Made by a program: the position numbers and the translations under genes. From CAWIHS01 sp963836005 (GTDB lineage: Bacteria; Pseudomonadota; Gammaproteobacteria; GRL18): DNA of 64,000 bases. This document shows positions 1 through 11,168 of this stretch, piece by piece. Position 1 is the stretch's first letter. Each line of letters starts with the position of its first letter. The stretch is taken from positions 434,001 to 498,000 of the forward strand of contig CAWIHS010000006.1 in NCBI GenBank assembly GCA_963836005.1, given 5' to 3'. Under the pieces are notes generated by a model that worked only from the letters and a program-made list of their open reading frames with translations, had not been told where the DNA came from and did no database searches.

Positions 1-300
1 GTTTCAGCCGCTCTAATTACGTCGAGTGACGCTAATCTGTATACGCTCTATTCCTTCCCCTTTGCAGGGGGAAGGTTAGGATGGGGGTTAGAATGATGTC
101 CATCCTGAACAGTGAACAGAGCAACTGAATGATCACATTTGATGATAATCAGCCTTCAGAACTTCAGTCATTAAGCCGCTATAACCTTACCCCCATCCCA
201 GCCTTCCCCCTCAGAGGGGGAAGGAGCCAGTAAAATGCAGACCAGCCTCCCCCCCTAAGAGGAGGAAGGGGCAGAGCTTACAGTGTCTGTTGCACGACCC
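1..300 (+). repeat. Family A MITE-like repeat unit (isolated copy)
   Basis: This copy begins with GTTTCAGCCGCTCTAATTAC and matches the units of the array at 9755-13935. The core has two inverted arms. The left arm is a hairpin of CCTTCCCC and GGGGGAAGG followed by a GGATGGGGGT stretch. The right arm is the reverse of this, ACCCCCATCCCAGCC followed by a CCTTCCCCCT/AGGGGGAAGG hairpin with a 3-nt loop. About 110 bp of conserved spacer separate them. No coding potential is visible. The copy may start before the window. Confidence 0.85.
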
Positions 301-1198
301 GTCAATAAATGAACACGCTTTCGCAGCGCTATTGAAAATAGACTCATACGTAGTTACAAATTATCCTTAAACATTTCCTTATATACATACCTGAGCAATC
401 AGCCGGGCTTATTAGTTGGACTCGCTGATCAATCAGAACAATCCAGTAGACGACTTACAATTCAACCTTACAATCCCTCAAGCATTTTCGAAACTGAGCA
501 TCACTGACAGGTGGATAAACCCGGAGGTAAAAATGTGAACTGCGTCACATTTCAGGGAGAATTCTGGTACAACTGTCAACAACAGCAGCATGCTATGCAT
601 GAATAGATTTATGCAGATCCTGAGCAAGCAAATGAAAAGTCATTTTTTACATTTGCGTATAAAAAATTGACAGGCCATCCCGCTGAAGATCCGCTCAGTG
701 AGAATCGCCTCAGCACCGGTGCCAGTCGGTTGATGATATCGGTCAGGCAGTTTTTTTCTAAGCCAGAATGAGAAATAAATGTCAAGTAAATTTACAAAAA
801 AACATACCAGAGTAAAAGAGTAAGATTCTAAGTGTATGTAATACAAGAATATATGTTTACGGTATAAAAATTGCTTAAAATTAAAGTTAAAACGTTACAA
901 AATAAGCGGTTTTTTCTGCCGATGACACAACGCCCGTCACAGATTACAGCGATATCATGATTGAAATTAAATCCAGTGTTCAGCACACTGCACACTCAGC
1001 GTGTCATACAACGTTAGCTCAAAAGCATAGCACAAAACCAAAAATGGCAATATCAAAATGACTAAACCTGAATAATAGTGTTGAAGGAGTCCCTTGAAGT
1101 TCACACATGACGTACTACGCTTTAACTTGATGTCTGCAGTATCGTCATCAGTCCTGAAACTCATCCAATCAACGAGAGAAAACAAAGAGGGATAGAAT
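301..1198. other. Non-coding stretch before the first gene
   Basis: About 900 bases without a supportable gene. Short open frames here have no ribosome binding site and no recognisable product. The only clear signal is the CRP-type palindrome at 531-552. A GAGGGA ribosome binding site at the right end belongs to the gene starting at 1199. Confidence 0.6.
531..552. promoter_or_regulatory. Near-consensus CRP/Vfr-type palindrome
   Basis: The sequence contains TGTGA, six bases (ACTGCG), then TCACA, flanked by AAA on the left and TTT on the right. This agrees with the 22-bp CRP consensus at nearly every conserved position. It lies about 650 bp upstream of the gene starting at 1199, which is far for classical activation, so its target is uncertain. 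Confidence 0.5.
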
Positions 1199-4100
1199 AT
1201 GAAGAAACTTTCACTATTTTTTGCGGCAATGGCAATGGGGTTGGCAATGTCCGCCACCTCTGTCATTGCCGACGATGGCGAGCGACTCGTCAGGAACGTG
1301 TCCAGCTCGCCCGGGACTACCGAAAGCCCTGAGCCTGAAGGTGAACACGCCTTTATTAAACTCATGAACTTTTACGTGCCGAGCCAGGCAGCCAATGGCG
1401 CTCTGGTACCTGTCGAATATTATAATATCGACGAAGAGCTGGTGAAGACCGAAGAAAAGGCCAAACCCCTGGTCAATGTCTACGTCTACGGCCCGGTCAT
1501 CGGCTTTCTGACGACCTGGCAGCCTCCGGCTTTCCGGGTCACGGCCGGCGCGACGCCTTCGGCGCGGTGAGCCTGGATGACGGCGAGACCTGGAAGGTAA
1601 CCAACCTGTCCAACTCCGCCGATGAGAGTTCCTTTGACGCTCACAGACCACAGGTGCCGGATGCTGGGGATCCCGATTGCCACCATGATCCTGATGCTGT
1701 CGAGTGCACTCAGCTCACCGAATATCCCGGTGATGTACCAACGTCTTCCACGCGGTGGCGGGCAATAAAGTCATGGTGGCCTGGCAAGCAAGTTCTGCTC
1801 ATCCGGCAACCCTGTCTGGGGTGCTGAGTACCCACTGATGATGTGGCGAGTTATCTCGGCATCGACAACGCGGTCGATCTCTACCTGACCGATCTGTTTG
1901 GTGTCGGCGGGCTCCCAGGGCTCGACCGACTATGTCGATAATCCGTAACGGCTGTAGGCGAAGTGCCTTACAGCTGTCTATGGAGTGCGCGTGGTGTATT
2001 GCGTGAAGATCCTGAAGCACAGGTACTACCCAGCTGGTCTGGTTCCAGGCCGAGCGTTTGACTTCTGGAAGACGTGACGTTAACCGCGTCGAAACCGCCT
2101 GTGTGGCCGGTGCCGGTTGTGCCGTCACCTGGCAGGAAGACCCCGAAGGCACTACGTCCGGGTGAAGGTGAAGGTCCCGGAACCGGCTGGTCTGGTGCGA
2201 CTACCGCCAGCAAGACCGATATCTGGTACAGCTTTGTTGAGTGGGAAGATTTTGATATCGTCGATGACGATGGCACGGCGACCCCGCTGGCCGACAATAT
2301 CCTCGATACCGGTCGTCCTAAGCCTTATGTACCGATGATGTCTGCGGTGCGTCTGACTAATAATGACCGTTGTGATACGCTGTAAACGCTGGTGGAGCTT
2401 CTAGTGGTGACTACTGTGAAGACGAAGTTGCTGCCCCTTACGGCATTATCGATCAGTGCGTTGGTACTATCGATGTTCCGCTGGGTAATCAGGGCAATCT
2501 GCAGCCAATCTGTGTGGTTGACTCTAATGAGACTGGCGCCATGAATGCCGGTGATATGCCTAACCTGGCCAACACCGCTGCAGCCGTCCACGCCTGAATA
2601 TGCAGCCGCGTGATTCCGATGGCGATGATGTGGTTGATGATGCCTGGGTTATCATTGTGTCTGAAGAGGACAAGGGTCTGGGCCGTTACGGTTTTATAAA
2701 CACTGAAGAGTGGACCCTGGGTGATCTTACCGATACTGCAATGGAAACTTGTCTGGATCCACCACAGAAACCCGATGAAGAAACCGGTTGCCAGAAGGCC
2801 GATATCGGCAAGGACGTGTTCTGGACCAGCTTTGCCTGGGTACGCCTGCTACCTCTGAAGGTATTGATGTGGACTACAGCCTGGTGAACAACGTTCTGGT
2901 TCAGGGCGGTCAGCTTAATCAGCCTGAAGTTAACTGGCGCACCGGTGTTTACTATCCACCGATGAGTACCGAGCAAATGTGGGACTTTGGTGACTTGAAC
3001 TACCTGATCTTCAACACCGAGATCGCACGCCGTACCAGCTTGATGACACAGTCGACAGAAAAGGCCGAATGGTCGGACTGGTCGCCATGCCACTGTGGAA
3101 GCAGGGCATCGTCAATCAGGGCGGACCGGCTGACATCAGTGCACGGCGTTTCGTCTCTTGCCCCATACCCTTTGAAGACGAGGACGGTCCTGTGATCTCG
3201 AAGGTTGACTGGGTCCAGTACCTGGCTGATGGCAAAAACATCAAGATCAAGGGTACGGTCTCAGAACTGGATGATGACAAGAAGACCGGTTTCTTCATTC
3301 GCGACGCGGCGAACACGGGCTACGTCTTTTTCGAGGAGAACACCGCACCGAAGGACTGGGAAAACTTCCTCGCCACGAACATGGAATACCCGCCCTGCTA
3401 TATCCAGGTATCGGATGAAGATCCCGACGCAGAAGGCCAGTCTATCGGGAACTGGGGTGAAGCGTTTGACCTGAGGGAATACTGGGAAGCGATTGGCGTG
3501 GAATGCGAATGCACCGGACCGTCAACAGCCCAATTGAAGAACCAATCTGCTGCTGACGCGGCCGAAAGCTTCTCGTGGCTTTCGCTACTAGGTATTTCGG
3601 ATGCTGTTGCGTCGATGAAGCTATCAGCTTCTGCCGCAGCCGAAAGCTTCTCGTGGCTTTCGCTAACAGAGGTATTTCGGACGCTGTTGCGTCGATGAAG
3701 CTATCAGCTTCTGCCGCAGCCGAAAGCTTCTCGTGGCTTTCGCTACTAGGTATTTCGGACGCCGCAGCGGCCTCGGAGAACCCCTACGACTTCTCCAATA
3801 TGGAGTGTGCCTGGTACGACGGTGAGGGTGGCGTGTTTGAAGGTGTCATGTACTTCACCGATGAAACGAACGGAGGGGTCCAATCCTTACTATCCAGATG
3901 GCCTGTGTATGGCAGCACCAATCAACCTGTCTGCCCGCACACCTTATGAGTGTGAGGTTAGCGGTGAAGACGGCGGTATCAGTGACGGGTTCTGCCCGGG
4001 TGCAGCCGACATGACCTGTGTTGACGATGCAGCCTTTGGTCAACTCTGTAGTTCTGACGACCAATCCGGAAGACAACAAGACCTACGACAAGCTGGCGAC

Positions 4101-5227
4101 CTGGTACGAATGCCCGGGATGGAACGGCACCAATGTCAGCGTAGATGCTGCTATGAATGCAGCAACTTGCTATACCGAGCCTGACAGTGCGTTGATCGGT
4201 CCCAATCTGGATGATCAGTCCTGGTACAACCCGCTTGAGGTCTCCAAGGCCCACCGTGGTTTCCTCGATGGTAATCACGTGTTTATGATCTATGCCTGGT
4301 CGCCTAACTTCAAGCTTAACGCAGTCGGCCAAGATCGCTACGAGCTGTATACACGGCGTACCTTTGATGGCGGTATCACCTGGACCACAACACCTGGCAG
4401 CTTCACTGCCAGCAATGGCCTGAGACCTACAGGGTAGTGGTACGACTACCTGTGAAACCATGCGTGATGGCGCATCGGTGGATACGTACTCATGTGTGCA
4501 CCGAGTATGCTGCAGGCGTTCCCGAGCAGTCGCGCAACGTGAGCCAGCACAAGTCGATGAAGATCACCACGCTGGATCCGCGTTACACACCGACTGTTGC
4601 GGGTATGGCTACAGAAGGTGAACTGGATTGGGCTATCTTCGAGCCTGTCGATCCGACCGATATCCGTGATCCATCACGCAATTTCGTAGTCTTTGAGAGC
4701 GGCGACAACACCACGGTATCAGTAGGTGAAGCCGAGCCCCTCAACCTTGACTACGGTCGTGCCGAGCTGTTCGGTGACCACTTCACCGTGTGGAGCGAGA
4801 TCGATACTGGTCTCAGTGATCCAGTGACGGACTGCTATCCGAGCAACGCCCATGGCACGACGGATGTCGACTGGGCCAAAGGTACCGGATTCTGTAATGA
4901 GTTCGATACCCTCGAAGGCTTTAAGGATGCGCTGTCTGAAGAGGCTAGTATCACTTCCAGCGCCAACGGCGACTTCCTCTACGGTGTATGGGGTCAGTTC
5001 AATGTGGACTGAAGATAACGGTGAGATGAGTTCGTCGACGGAGACGCCATGTTCCGCCGGGTCTGGTATCTGGATGACTACATCTCTGAAGACAATGCCT
5101 ACACGTTGCCTGGTACTGAGCAGTGGTGGAGTTCAACTAGCAACCAGAAACTGTAACAGAAACAGCTACTGAAACATCACCTGTAAATTCAGGAAAAGAA
5201 AAGCCCGCAAAGAAAAAGGGGCGATAA
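1199..5227 (+). pseudogene. Frameshifted choice-of-anchor O-like exported protein
   Basis: The first frame opens with GAGGGA upstream of ATG and a signal peptide (MKKLSLFFAAMAMGLAMSAT). Conserved blocks then appear in alternating frames: DDGETWKVTNLS near 1580, DLYLTDLFGVGG near 1880, WFQAERLTSGRRDVNR near 2040, GEGEGPGTGWSG near 2165, WYECPGWNG near 4105, SWYNPLEVSKAHRGF near 4220, and WYLDDYISEDNAYTLPG near 5070. Their order and spacing fit one protein of about 1,300 residues. My family call, the large exported choice-of-anchor O group, is from memory of these motifs. At least ten frame changes are needed to join the blocks, nearly all one- or two-base indels. One frame reaches a stop at 5154-5156; another adds a Lys-rich tail (EKPAKKKGR) to 5227. 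Either the gene is decaying or the assembly has local indel errors. Function is unknown. Confidence 0.7.
3561..3764 (+). repeat. Three 78-80-bp direct repeats inside the broken gene
   Basis: Copies begin at 3561, 3639 and 3719 with GCCGAAAGCTTCTCGTGGC. Each unit would encode a 26-residue block with AESFSWLSLLGISDA. The second unit has a two-base expansion that shifts the frame. The unit carries two inverted repeats: CGAAAGC/GCTTTCG around an 8-base loop and GAAGCT/AGCTTC around ATC. The third copy is partial. Confidence 0.85.
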
Positions 5228-5274
5228 GGAAGTAGTCTTAAAAGAAACAGCGCAGGGACGCGCATAAGCTGATT

Positions 5275-5298
5275 CGGGACGATGCTGGCATCGTCCCG
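5275..5298 (+). terminator. Hairpin after the choice-of-anchor O-like gene
   Basis: A perfect 10-bp stem, CGGGACGATG and CATCGTCCCG, encloses a CTGG loop about 50 bases after the end of the broken gene. No clean T run follows, so it may be a weak terminator or an mRNA-stabilising hairpin. Confidence 0.5.
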
Positions 5299-5324
5299 AT
5301 CTTCATTAAATAACAGAAAAACAG

Positions 5325-5481
5325 GTAATTTCTCAATAAGTCCATGCAGTTCAAGTTCCTTCCCCTTAAAAGGGGGAAGGCCAGGATGGGGGTAAATGTG
5401 AATAATCAAGTATTTAACCCCCACCCTAACCCTCCCCCTGAAAAGGGGAGGGGATAGTGCAAGGACTGATTGAGAAGTTAC
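5325..5481. repeat. Family B MITE-like element
   Basis: The left end GTAATTTCTCAATAAGTCC and the right end GGACTGATTGAGAAGTTAC are imperfect terminal inverted repeats. Between them lie family A-like CCTTCCCC/GGGGGAAGG arms. A second copy is at 17626-17710 and a right-end remnant at 19793-19868. No coding capacity. Confidence 0.75.
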
Positions 5482-5555
5482 AACAAAATAGTGGTAATCA
5501 GCAAATGATTAAATCAACAAACAGTCATTATCAGCCAATTAATGGAGGATTTAAG

Positions 5556-8500
5556 ATGTTTACGCATAAAGTTTTTTCACATTGGGCCCTGGTCTCTCTG
5601 CTGGGCCTTGGCATACTGCTCAGCACCTCGTCGGCACATGCAACGCAAAGATTTCTTGGTACCTGGCAGGGACTCTATCCAGATTCTCAATCTGACAACA
5701 ATGCAGGCTGCGTGTTGTGCCACATCACACCAAACGGCGATGGCTTCAATCCCTACGGCGTAGAGGTCTGGATAGAGGGCATATCGGGAGCCGAAAGCTT
5801 CGACTCAGACGAGGACCCGACCGGCTCCAGCAATATCACCGAGATCAACGCTAACACTCAGCCCGGCTGGGCAGAGGGCGACAACCCGGACGGCGTGACC
5901 GGCGATCTCGATCCGGTGGCGGGTGGCGAGCCTCCGGTGGCTGATGCCAACGGCCCTTACAGCGCCCTGGTGGATGAATCGATCACCTTTGACGGCACCG
6001 GCTCCAGCGATCCGGACGGCGACGCAACCATCGCCAGCTACGAATGGAACTTTGGTGACGGCAACACCGGCACGGGTGCTACGCCGACTCACAGCTATGC
6101 GGCGGCAGGAACTTACAATGTCAGCCTGGTCGTGACCGATGACACCGGGCTAACCGGATCGGACTCTTCCACTGCCACTATTAGCGATCAGCCCCAACCG
6201 CCTGTGGCGGATGCCAACGGCCCGTACAGTGCGCTGGTGGGTGTGTCGATCACCTTCGACGGCACCGGCTCCAGCGATCCTGACGGCACCATCGTCAGTT
6301 ATGCCTGGGACTTTGGTGATGGTAATACCGGCAGCGGTGCCACACCGAGCCACGCCTATGCCGCTGCAGCTGTTTACAACGTCTCTTTGGTCGTCACCGA
6401 TAACGACGGGCTAACCGGTTCGGCTTCCTCCACAGCGACTATTAACGATCTGCCCCAACCGCCGGTAGCGGATGCCAACGGCCCCTACAGTGCCCTGGTG
6501 GGTGAATCAATCACCTTCGACGGCACTGGCTCCAGCGATCCGGACGGCACCATCGTCAGCTATGCCTGGAACTTTGGTGACGGCAACACCGGCACGGGTG
6601 CTACGCCGACTCACAGCTATACGGCCGTAGGTGTTTACAACGTCTCTTTGGTCGTTACCGACAATGACGGGAATACTGACTCTGCTACGTCCACCGCGAC
6701 CATTAGCGACATCCCGCAAGAGTTGCCTGTGGCAGACGCTAACGGCCCCTACAGTGCGCTGGTGGGTGACTCGATCACCTTCGACGGCACGGGCTCCAGC
6801 GATCCTGACGGCACCATCGTCAGTTATGCCTGGGACTTTGGTGATGGTAATACCGGCAGCGGTGCCACACCGAGCCACAGCTATGCAGCGGCAGGTACCT
6901 ACAATGTCAGCCTGGTCGTCACCGACAACGACGGGAATACGGACTCTGCTACGTCCACCGCGACTATTAGCGATCCGCCCCAACCCCCGGTAGCGGATGC
7001 TAACGGCCCCTACAGCGCGCTGGTGGATGAGTCGATCACCTTCGACGGCACCGGCTCCAGCGATCCTGACGGCACCATCGTCAGTTATGCCTGGGACTTT
7101 GGTGATGGGAATACCGGCACAGGTGCCACACCGACCCACGCCTACGCCGTTGCAGCTGTTTACAACGTCTCTTTGGTCGTTACCGACAATGACGGGAATA
7201 CTCACTCTGCTACGTCCACCGCGACCATTAGCGATCCGCCACAAGCCCCGGTAGCAGACGCTAACGGCCCCTATAGCGGTTTAGTCGAGTGAGCTGATCA
7301 CCTTCGACGGCACCGGCTCCACGGATCCGGATAACGATATCGTTGCCTATGACTGGGACTTTGGTGATGGTAACACGGGCACAGGAGCCACTCCGAACCA
7401 CGCCTATACGGCCCCCGGGACCTACCTCGTGAGCCTGCTGGTAACCGACGAGACCGGCCTGAACGATACAGCCGAGTCCAGCGCGTTCATTACCGAAGAC
7501 ATCCCGCAAGAACTGCCGCCGGTGGCAGACGCTAACGGCCCGTATACGGGTACGGTGGGTACTGCGGTGGTCTTTGACGGCAGCGGCTCGACCGATCCGA
7601 ACGGTGATGACACTATTGTCAGCTACGTCTGGGATTTCGGTGACGGCAATAGCGGGACTGGCGTCGCGCCAAGCCACACCTATGAGACAGCGGGAGCCTA
7701 CGCGGTCGAGCTGACGGTGACGGACGAGGCGGGACTCAGCGATACCGACAGCAGCACCGCCGATATTGCTGATATCGGACCGCTGCCACCGACCGCAGAT
7801 GCCAATGGCCCCTATATTGGCACAGCGGGTATTCCGGTGACCTTCGACGCTTCTGCCTCGACGGATCCGGATAACGACATCGCCACCTATGAGTGGAACT
7901 TCGGTGACGGCACGATAGTGATAGTCGATACCGCTACAGTGGAGCACACCTATGCGACGGACGATGTGTATGACATCCACCTGACGGTGACTGATGAGAC
8001 GGGTCTGAGCGACTCGGATGCCACCACGGCCACCATCTACCCCGAAGGCGGCGATGCGGACGTATTTCTGAATCGCATCAATGCGCCGAAGCAGATGAAC
8101 CTGCGCGTCGATAGCGAGAAGGAACGGAAGCATCATGGTATTCGGGGATGGCGACACCCTCGAGCAGGATGCCACGGTCACTCTCACTGCGTCCACGGAC
8201 GATGACGGCGTCGAGGTGGAGGTCGAGCCTTCTGCAGTGACCCGCACTGTGGTTCCCGGCGGCAAGAAGACCCGCTTTAAATTCGAGGCGGAGATCGAGT
8301 GCAAGCAGAAGGGAAGCTATGTGATCGTCTGGACAGCGACCATCGATGCAGCGGAGAACACGGATCCGAGCAACGATGTCGTGCAGGCTAAAACTGCGCT
8401 TCAATGCACTAAAAAATGGCGACACCCTCAAGCAGGATGCCACGGTCACTCTCACTGCGTCCACGGACGATGACGGAGTCGAGGTGGAGGTCGAGTGCGA

Positions 8501-8621
8501 GGAGAAGGGAAGCTATGTGATCGTCTGGACAGCGACCATCGATGCAGCGGAGAACACGGATCCGAGCAACGATGTCGTGCAGGCTAAAACTGCGCTTCAA
8601 TGCACTAAAAAGAAGAAGTAA
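5556..8621 (+). pseudogene. Exported c-haem/PKD-repeat protein, frameshifted
   Basis: The start at 5556 follows a GGAGG ribosome binding site and gives a signal peptide ending near SSAHA. A single c-type haem motif (CVLCH, residues 52-56) lies in a short N-terminal domain. Eight PKD domains follow from about residue 122, with the typical NGPYSALVGESITFDG and YAWDFGDG blocks. The first six are nearly identical at the DNA level with a period of about 264 bp, indicating recent tandem amplification. The frame breaks near 7285 (one extra base), near 8135, and at an A run near 8413. The last part holds a tandem duplicate of a domain with DATVTLTASTDDDGVEVEVE and a Lys-rich end (TKKKK). PKD domains are beta-sandwich modules of surface proteins. 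An extracellular haem protein is an inference. The intact part could still be expressed. Confidence 0.7.
8147..8618 (+). repeat. Tandem duplication at the 3' end of the PKD gene
   Basis: A block starting GACACCCT and ending at GCACTAAAAA occurs twice, from about 8150 to 8415 and from about 8420 to 8613. The second copy lacks about 60 bp. The copies are almost identical otherwise, and the junction sits on an A homopolymer that shifts the frame. Confidence 0.8.
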
Positions 8622-8688
8622 ACCAGGAACGGGCGTACCATAACGGTGAATGAACCGAGACTGGAACGCCCATAGCTAGCAAGCCACG

Positions 8689-8723
8689 ACCGGGAAAGGG
8701 GATGACCTTTTCCCGGTTTTTTT
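8689..8723 (+). terminator. Rho-independent terminator after the PKD gene
   Basis: An ACCGGGAAAGG arm pairs with CCTTTTCCCGGT and is followed by seven T bases. It lies about 70 bases after the last stop codon of the PKD gene and before the gene at 8745. Confidence 0.85.
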
Positions 8724-8744
8724 AATATGTAGAATGAGGAAACT

Positions 8745-9722
8745 ATGAACAAACCAGTGTCAGGCATGATAGCCATGCTGTTAATTTTTCCGTCCGGGAA
8801 CGTTTTGGCACAGAGCGCCCCGAGTGATCAGGCCGATCAGCCAAAATCAGTGTCTGCAGAAATAGAGTCAAGTTCTGCTGCAAAAACCGAGGATAAGGCG
8901 ATGGCTGCATCAGCTACAGCAAAAACAGCCGCCAGTGAGCCTGCCAGTTCAGCAAATCCGGCAGCGGCTGAGAAAACCGCGACCCATCAGGCTGCAGCAC
9001 CCGCAAAGCCGCCCGAACCCATTACGGGGGCCTTTGGTATTCCGCTGGGCAAGCCTTTTCAGCCGTCGATGGTGGCCAAAGTGCTGAGCGAAAAAGAGCA
9101 CACTTACACAGGAAAAGAGGGCAAGAAACTCAAAGGGACTCAGTATAAGGTCGTACCCATCAAAGAGGATCCGCGTTTTCAACACTATGCGGTCAAGACC
9201 ACCCCTGAGGGGCTCATTTACGCGATTGAGGGAGACTACCAGGTCAAGCGTGAGCCGGATAATATTAAACAGTATGAGACGAAAGCAGAGCGCGAGGCCG
9301 CCAAACAGGAAAAAAACCAGCAGAAAAAAGGCAAGCACTCCAATTACCTGCAAAAGACTTGCAAGACCGAGGTCAAGGCCCTGGCCAAAGAGCTGGAAGC
9401 TAAATATGGAAAACCGCGCGGCCAGGGCTGGGACGGCCTCTGGTTTGCTTTCCGTCAGTTCTCTGACAGCACGAACCTGAGCCTGAGGTTATATGGCCAT
9501 CGCTGCCGCAACGGGATGTACAGCATCGTCTACACCGACGAAAAACTGCAGAAGGGTGTGGTGCCGGCCAAGCCAGCTACCGCACCCAAAAAAGTAAAAA
9601 CGTCTGCCCCGCTAAAAACCTCCGGGGGTACGGTTGAGGCTGAAAAAGAACTGACAAAGCCGGCACCCGCCAGTGAGCCTGGAACGCAAGCAGCAGAGCC
9701 CAAATCCAGCGCACAACAGTAA
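8745..9722 (+). CDS. Exported protein of unknown function, Ala/Pro-rich linker
   Basis: A 325-residue protein with a likely signal peptide (MNKPVSGMIAMLLIFPSG, then LAQ). Residues about 25-95 form a low-complexity Ala/Ser/Lys/Pro linker. A globular core follows from about 96 to 265, starting ITGAFGIPLGKPFQPS, with two Cys residues (TCKTE and GHRCRNG) that could form a disulfide. The tail from about 275 is again Ala/Pro/Lys-rich. I do not recognise the family. The core suggests a periplasmic or surface protein with a flexible stalk at each side. The gene stands alone between a terminator and the repeat array. Its composition matches the exported genes around it. Confidence 0.8.
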   Translation: MNKPVSGMIAMLLIFPSGNVLAQSAPSDQADQPKSVSAEIESSSAAKTEDKAMAASATAKTAASEPASSANPAAAEKTATHQAAAPAKPPEPITGAFGIPLGKPFQPSMVAKVLSEKEHTYTGKEGKKLKGTQYKVVPIKEDPRFQHYAVKTTPEGLIYAIEGDYQVKREPDNIKQYETKAEREAAKQEKNQQKKGKHSNYLQKTCKTEVKALAKELEAKYGKPRGQGWDGLWFAFRQFSDSTNLSLRLYGHRCRNGMYSIVYTDEKLQKGVVPAKPATAPKKVKTSAPLKTSGGTVEAEKELTKPAPASEPGTQAAEPKSSAQQ

Positions 9723-11168
9723 ACCATGCAGCGGCGGGGAAGGGATTATGAGCTTTCCCCACTCTAATAACGTCGAGTGACGCTAATCTCTATACGCTCT
9801 ATTCCTTCCCCTTTGCAGGGGGAAGGTTAGGATGGGGGTGAGAATGATGCCTCATGCTGAACAGTGAACGGAGCAACACGAATGATCACAGCAGATGACA
9901 GTCAGCCTTCAGAACTTTAGTCATTAAGCCGCTATTACCTTACCCCCATCCCAGCCTTCCCCCTCAGAGGGGGAAGGGGCAGTACTTAAATGAAATCATG
10001 TACGCAGTAATGAGAAGCATCTTTATGGATTTTTCATCAGTGCCTGCTGTATAGAAAAAGGTTTCAGCCACTTTAATTATGTCGAGTGACTCTAATCTGT
10101 ATGCGCTCTATTCCTTCCCCTTTTCAGGGGGAAGGTTAGGATGGGGGTCAGAATGATGCCTCATGCTGAACAGTGAACTGGAGCAACACAATGATCACAG
10201 CAGATGACAGTCAGCCTTCAGAACTTCAGTCATTATGCCGCTATTACCTTACCCCCATCCCAGCCTTCCCCCTCAGAGGGGGAAGGGGCAGTAAAATGCA
10301 GACCAACTTTTCCGCTCAGAGGGGGAAGGGGCGTAAAATGCAGACCAGCCTTTCCGCTCAGAGGGGGAAGGGGCAGTACTTAAATGAAATCAAGTACGCA
10401 GTAATGTGAAGCATCTTTATGGATTCTTCATCAGTGCCTGCTGTATAGAAAAAGGTTTCAGCCGCTCTAATTACCTCGAGTGACGCTAATCTGTATGCGC
10501 TCTATTCCTTCCCCTTTTCAGGGGGAAGGTGAGGATGGGGGTCAGAATGATGTCTCATGCTGAACAGTGAACAGAGTAACTGAATGATCACAGCAGATGA
10601 CAGTCAGCCTTTAGAACTTCAGTCATTAAGCCGCTATAACCTTACCCCCATCCCAGCCTTCCCCCTCAGAGGGGGAAGGAGCAGTAAAATGCGGACCAGC
10701 TTTCCGCTCAGAGGGGGAAGGGCAGTGCTTAAATGAAATCAAGTACGCAGTAATGTGAAGCATCTTTATGGATTCTTCATCAGTGCCTGTTGTATAGAAA
10801 AAGGTTTCAGCCGCTCTAATTACCTCGAGTGACGCTAATCTGTATGTGCGTCTATTCCTTCCCCTTTGCAGGGGGAAGGTTAGGATGGGGGTGAGAATGA
10901 TGCCTCATGCTGAACAGTGAACTAGAGCAACTAAATGAGCACAGCAGATGACAGTCAGCCTTCAAAACTTTAGTCATTAAGCCGCTATTACCGTACCCCC
11001 ATCCCAGCCTTCCCCCTCAGAGGGGGAAGGGGCAGTAAAATGCAGACCAACTTTTCCGCTCAGAGTGGGAAGGAGCAGTAAAATGCGGACCAGCTTTCCG
11101 CTCAGAGGGGGAAGGGGTAGAACTTAAAAGAAATCAAGCCCGTAAAAATGTGGAGCACATCAGTTAAT

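Noticed and set aside
640..1365. Minus-strand open frames before the first gene
   Set aside because: No start signals, no recognisable domains and overlap with the start of the plus-strand gene.
6507..8304. Long minus-strand open frames opposite the PKD repeats
   Set aside because: They mirror the repetitive GC-rich coding strand, have no ribosome binding site and translate to repeats of the same shadow sequence.
8745..9722. TonB-like protein because of the Ala/Pro/Lys-rich linker
   Set aside because: No N-terminal anchor of TonB type and no C-terminal TonB fold; the core is in the middle.
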